Assembly: GCA_918262735.1 (NCBI GenBank)
Contig: CAKJYJ010000003.1
Coordinates: forward strand, 210,883 to 274,882
Direction of reading: 5' to 3'
Length of the DNA: 64,000 nucleotides
From: Clostridiales bacterium
GTDB lineage: Bacteria; Bacillota; Clostridia; Christensenellales; UBA1242
Shown: positions 63,368-64,000 of the stretch, piece by piece
Layout of the letters: the number at the start of each line of letters is the position of its first letter
Numbering within the stretch: position 1 is the stretch's first letter
Notes under the pieces: generated by a model
The model's database searches: none
What the model saw: only the letters and a program-made list of their open reading frames with translations
What the model was told of the DNA's origin: nothing
Translations under genes and position numbers: made by a program

Positions 63368-64000
63368 ATGTCATTTTTCAATTTGTTTAAGGAAAAAATC
63401 ATAGAGCCAACCATTCATGAAAATGAACAGGGTTTAACATTGCTTGATGGTGCACATATTCTTAATAATTGCAACAAAGTCAAATTAGATGGTTCTGCAA
63501 TTGTTTTAGAAAGCCACAACACAAATTATGACACAGTTCGCGGAAAATCAAAAATCCAAATTTTGGATGGTGGTAGAATCAACGAAGTTTGTGGCCACGT
63601 TAAGCTTGGGTTTATAAAAGATATGTATATAGCTCATGTTAAAGGTCACGTTGAAATCACAACAATTAACTCTGGAACAATTGATTATATTAAAGACCAC
63701 ACAACCATAAGAACATTAAATAATGGTAATATTAGATTTATTGATGACAGAGCAAGAATTGACACCATGAACAACGGAAAAATCCTTTATGTTAGAGGAA
63801 ATGCCAAAATTGGAACAATGATTAATGGAACAATTGAGGGTCTTGTTGATAACGCACAAATATCAACAATTCAAAATGGAAAAATTAATTATGTTCTTGA
63901 TAAATCATATATTGGAACAATTAACCATTCAATAATTGGAGAAGTTTGTGATAACACAGAAATTGGAACATTCTCTGATGGTGAGATATCCGTAATTGTT
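63368..64000 (+). CDS. Tandem-repeat beta-solenoid protein, 5' part
   Basis: The frame is open from ATG 63368 (behind AGGAG) to the window edge, 211 codons, so the ORF track missed it. After a 60-residue N-terminal part, 17-residue repeats run without gaps: SKIQILDGGRINEVCGH, VEITTINSGTIDYIKDH, ARIDTMNNGKILYVRGN, AKIGTMINGTIEGLVDN and so on. The pattern is roughly xxIxTIxNGxIxYVxDx. Eight full units and 15 residues of a ninth are visible. The periodic Ile/Val and Asn-Gly turns predict a beta-solenoid. No signal peptide is seen; function is unknown. Confidence 0.85.
   Translation, partial: MSFFNLFKEKIIEPTIHENEQGLTLLDGAHILNNCNKVKLDGSAIVLESHNTNYDTVRGKSKIQILDGGRINEVCGHVKLGFIKDMYIAHVKGHVEITTINSGTIDYIKDHTTIRTLNNGNIRFIDDRARIDTMNNGKILYVRGNAKIGTMINGTIEGLVDNAQISTIQNGKINYVLDKSYIGTINHSIIGEVCDNTEIGTFSDGEISVIV
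63548..64000 (+). repeat. 51-bp coding repeats
   Basis: Units of 51 bases (17 codons) start at 63548 and continue in frame to the window end. They are degenerate at DNA level, sharing mainly the AAT-GGA codons for Asn-Gly and the ATT codons. Confidence 0.85.

Noticed and set aside
63548-64000. 51-bp periodicity as a CRISPR array
   Set aside because: The units are in-frame coding repeats, diverged at DNA level, with no identical repeat and spacer structure.

Overview
The window is AT-rich DNA from an endospore-forming, Clostridia-like member of the Bacillota, probably an uncultured gut-type lineage. The evidence is a complete spoIIIAA-AH operon, the spoIIAA-spoIIAB-sigF operon, spoVAC-D-E, spoIVB, yunB and ytfJ/gerW homologues. 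Others are two DacF-type carboxypeptidases, a T-box leader on pheST, Gram-positive nusA and scpAB operons, and tRNA genes with encoded CCA. It is ordinary chromosome. I see no prophage, insertion sequence or CRISPR array. The only recombinase is a Xer-like tyrosine recombinase.

Bases 1-15.5 kb hold the 3' end of miaA, a methionine gamma-lyase-family enzyme, lexA, a PadR-domain membrane protein, an HExxH metallopeptidase, an RluA-type pseudouridine synthase and pheST with its T-box. A cysteine desulfurase-thiI pair, RNase Y and the sigF operon follow. Bases 15.5-24.4 kb hold a small hypothetical gene, six tRNA genes around a structured gap, a lipoprotein and spoVACDE-yunB. They also hold a nucleotidyltransferase-like protein beside the tyrosine recombinase, a small membrane protein, a FabG-like reductase and tRNA-Thr(CGT).

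Bases 24.4-39.4 kb are read almost entirely on the minus strand: an S1-domain protein, plsC, cmk, a HI0933-type flavoprotein, rluB, dacB-like, ytfJ, ytfI-like, scpB, scpA, an M50 protease, dacF, purine nucleoside phosphorylase, a SpoIIM-like protein, spoIVB, recN and argR. Bases 39.4-41.2 kb contain the standout locus. An ARG-box-rich region lies upstream of argR. Next come a four-helix membrane protein and a non-coding stretch of about 575 nt with its own perfect promoter. I identify these as OapA and the OLE RNA (ornate, large, extremophilic RNA), from gene context, size and orientation. Bases 41.2-63.3 kb hold a HAD hydrolase, proS, xseB-xseA-nusB, an Asp23-family gene, spoIIIA, efp, an MBL hydrolase, a TIM-barrel protein and the truB-nrnA-rbfA-infB-ylxQ-ylxR-nusA-rimP operon. 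These are followed by a DUF896 gene, rnhA, a degenerate Ppx/GppA homologue, a ferredoxin and a ZIP transporter. The right edge cuts a gene, missing from the ORF track, that encodes tandem 17-residue beta-solenoid repeats.

Two regulatory themes recur. Several genes have a near-consensus promoter whose -10 box ends only about 6-9 bases before the start codon, with no Shine-Dalgarno sequence, which predicts leaderless mRNAs. At three operon junctions a terminator hairpin overlaps the promoter of the next gene (lexA, rny, asp23-like). All functional calls are from sequence reading and family knowledge; no database search was run.
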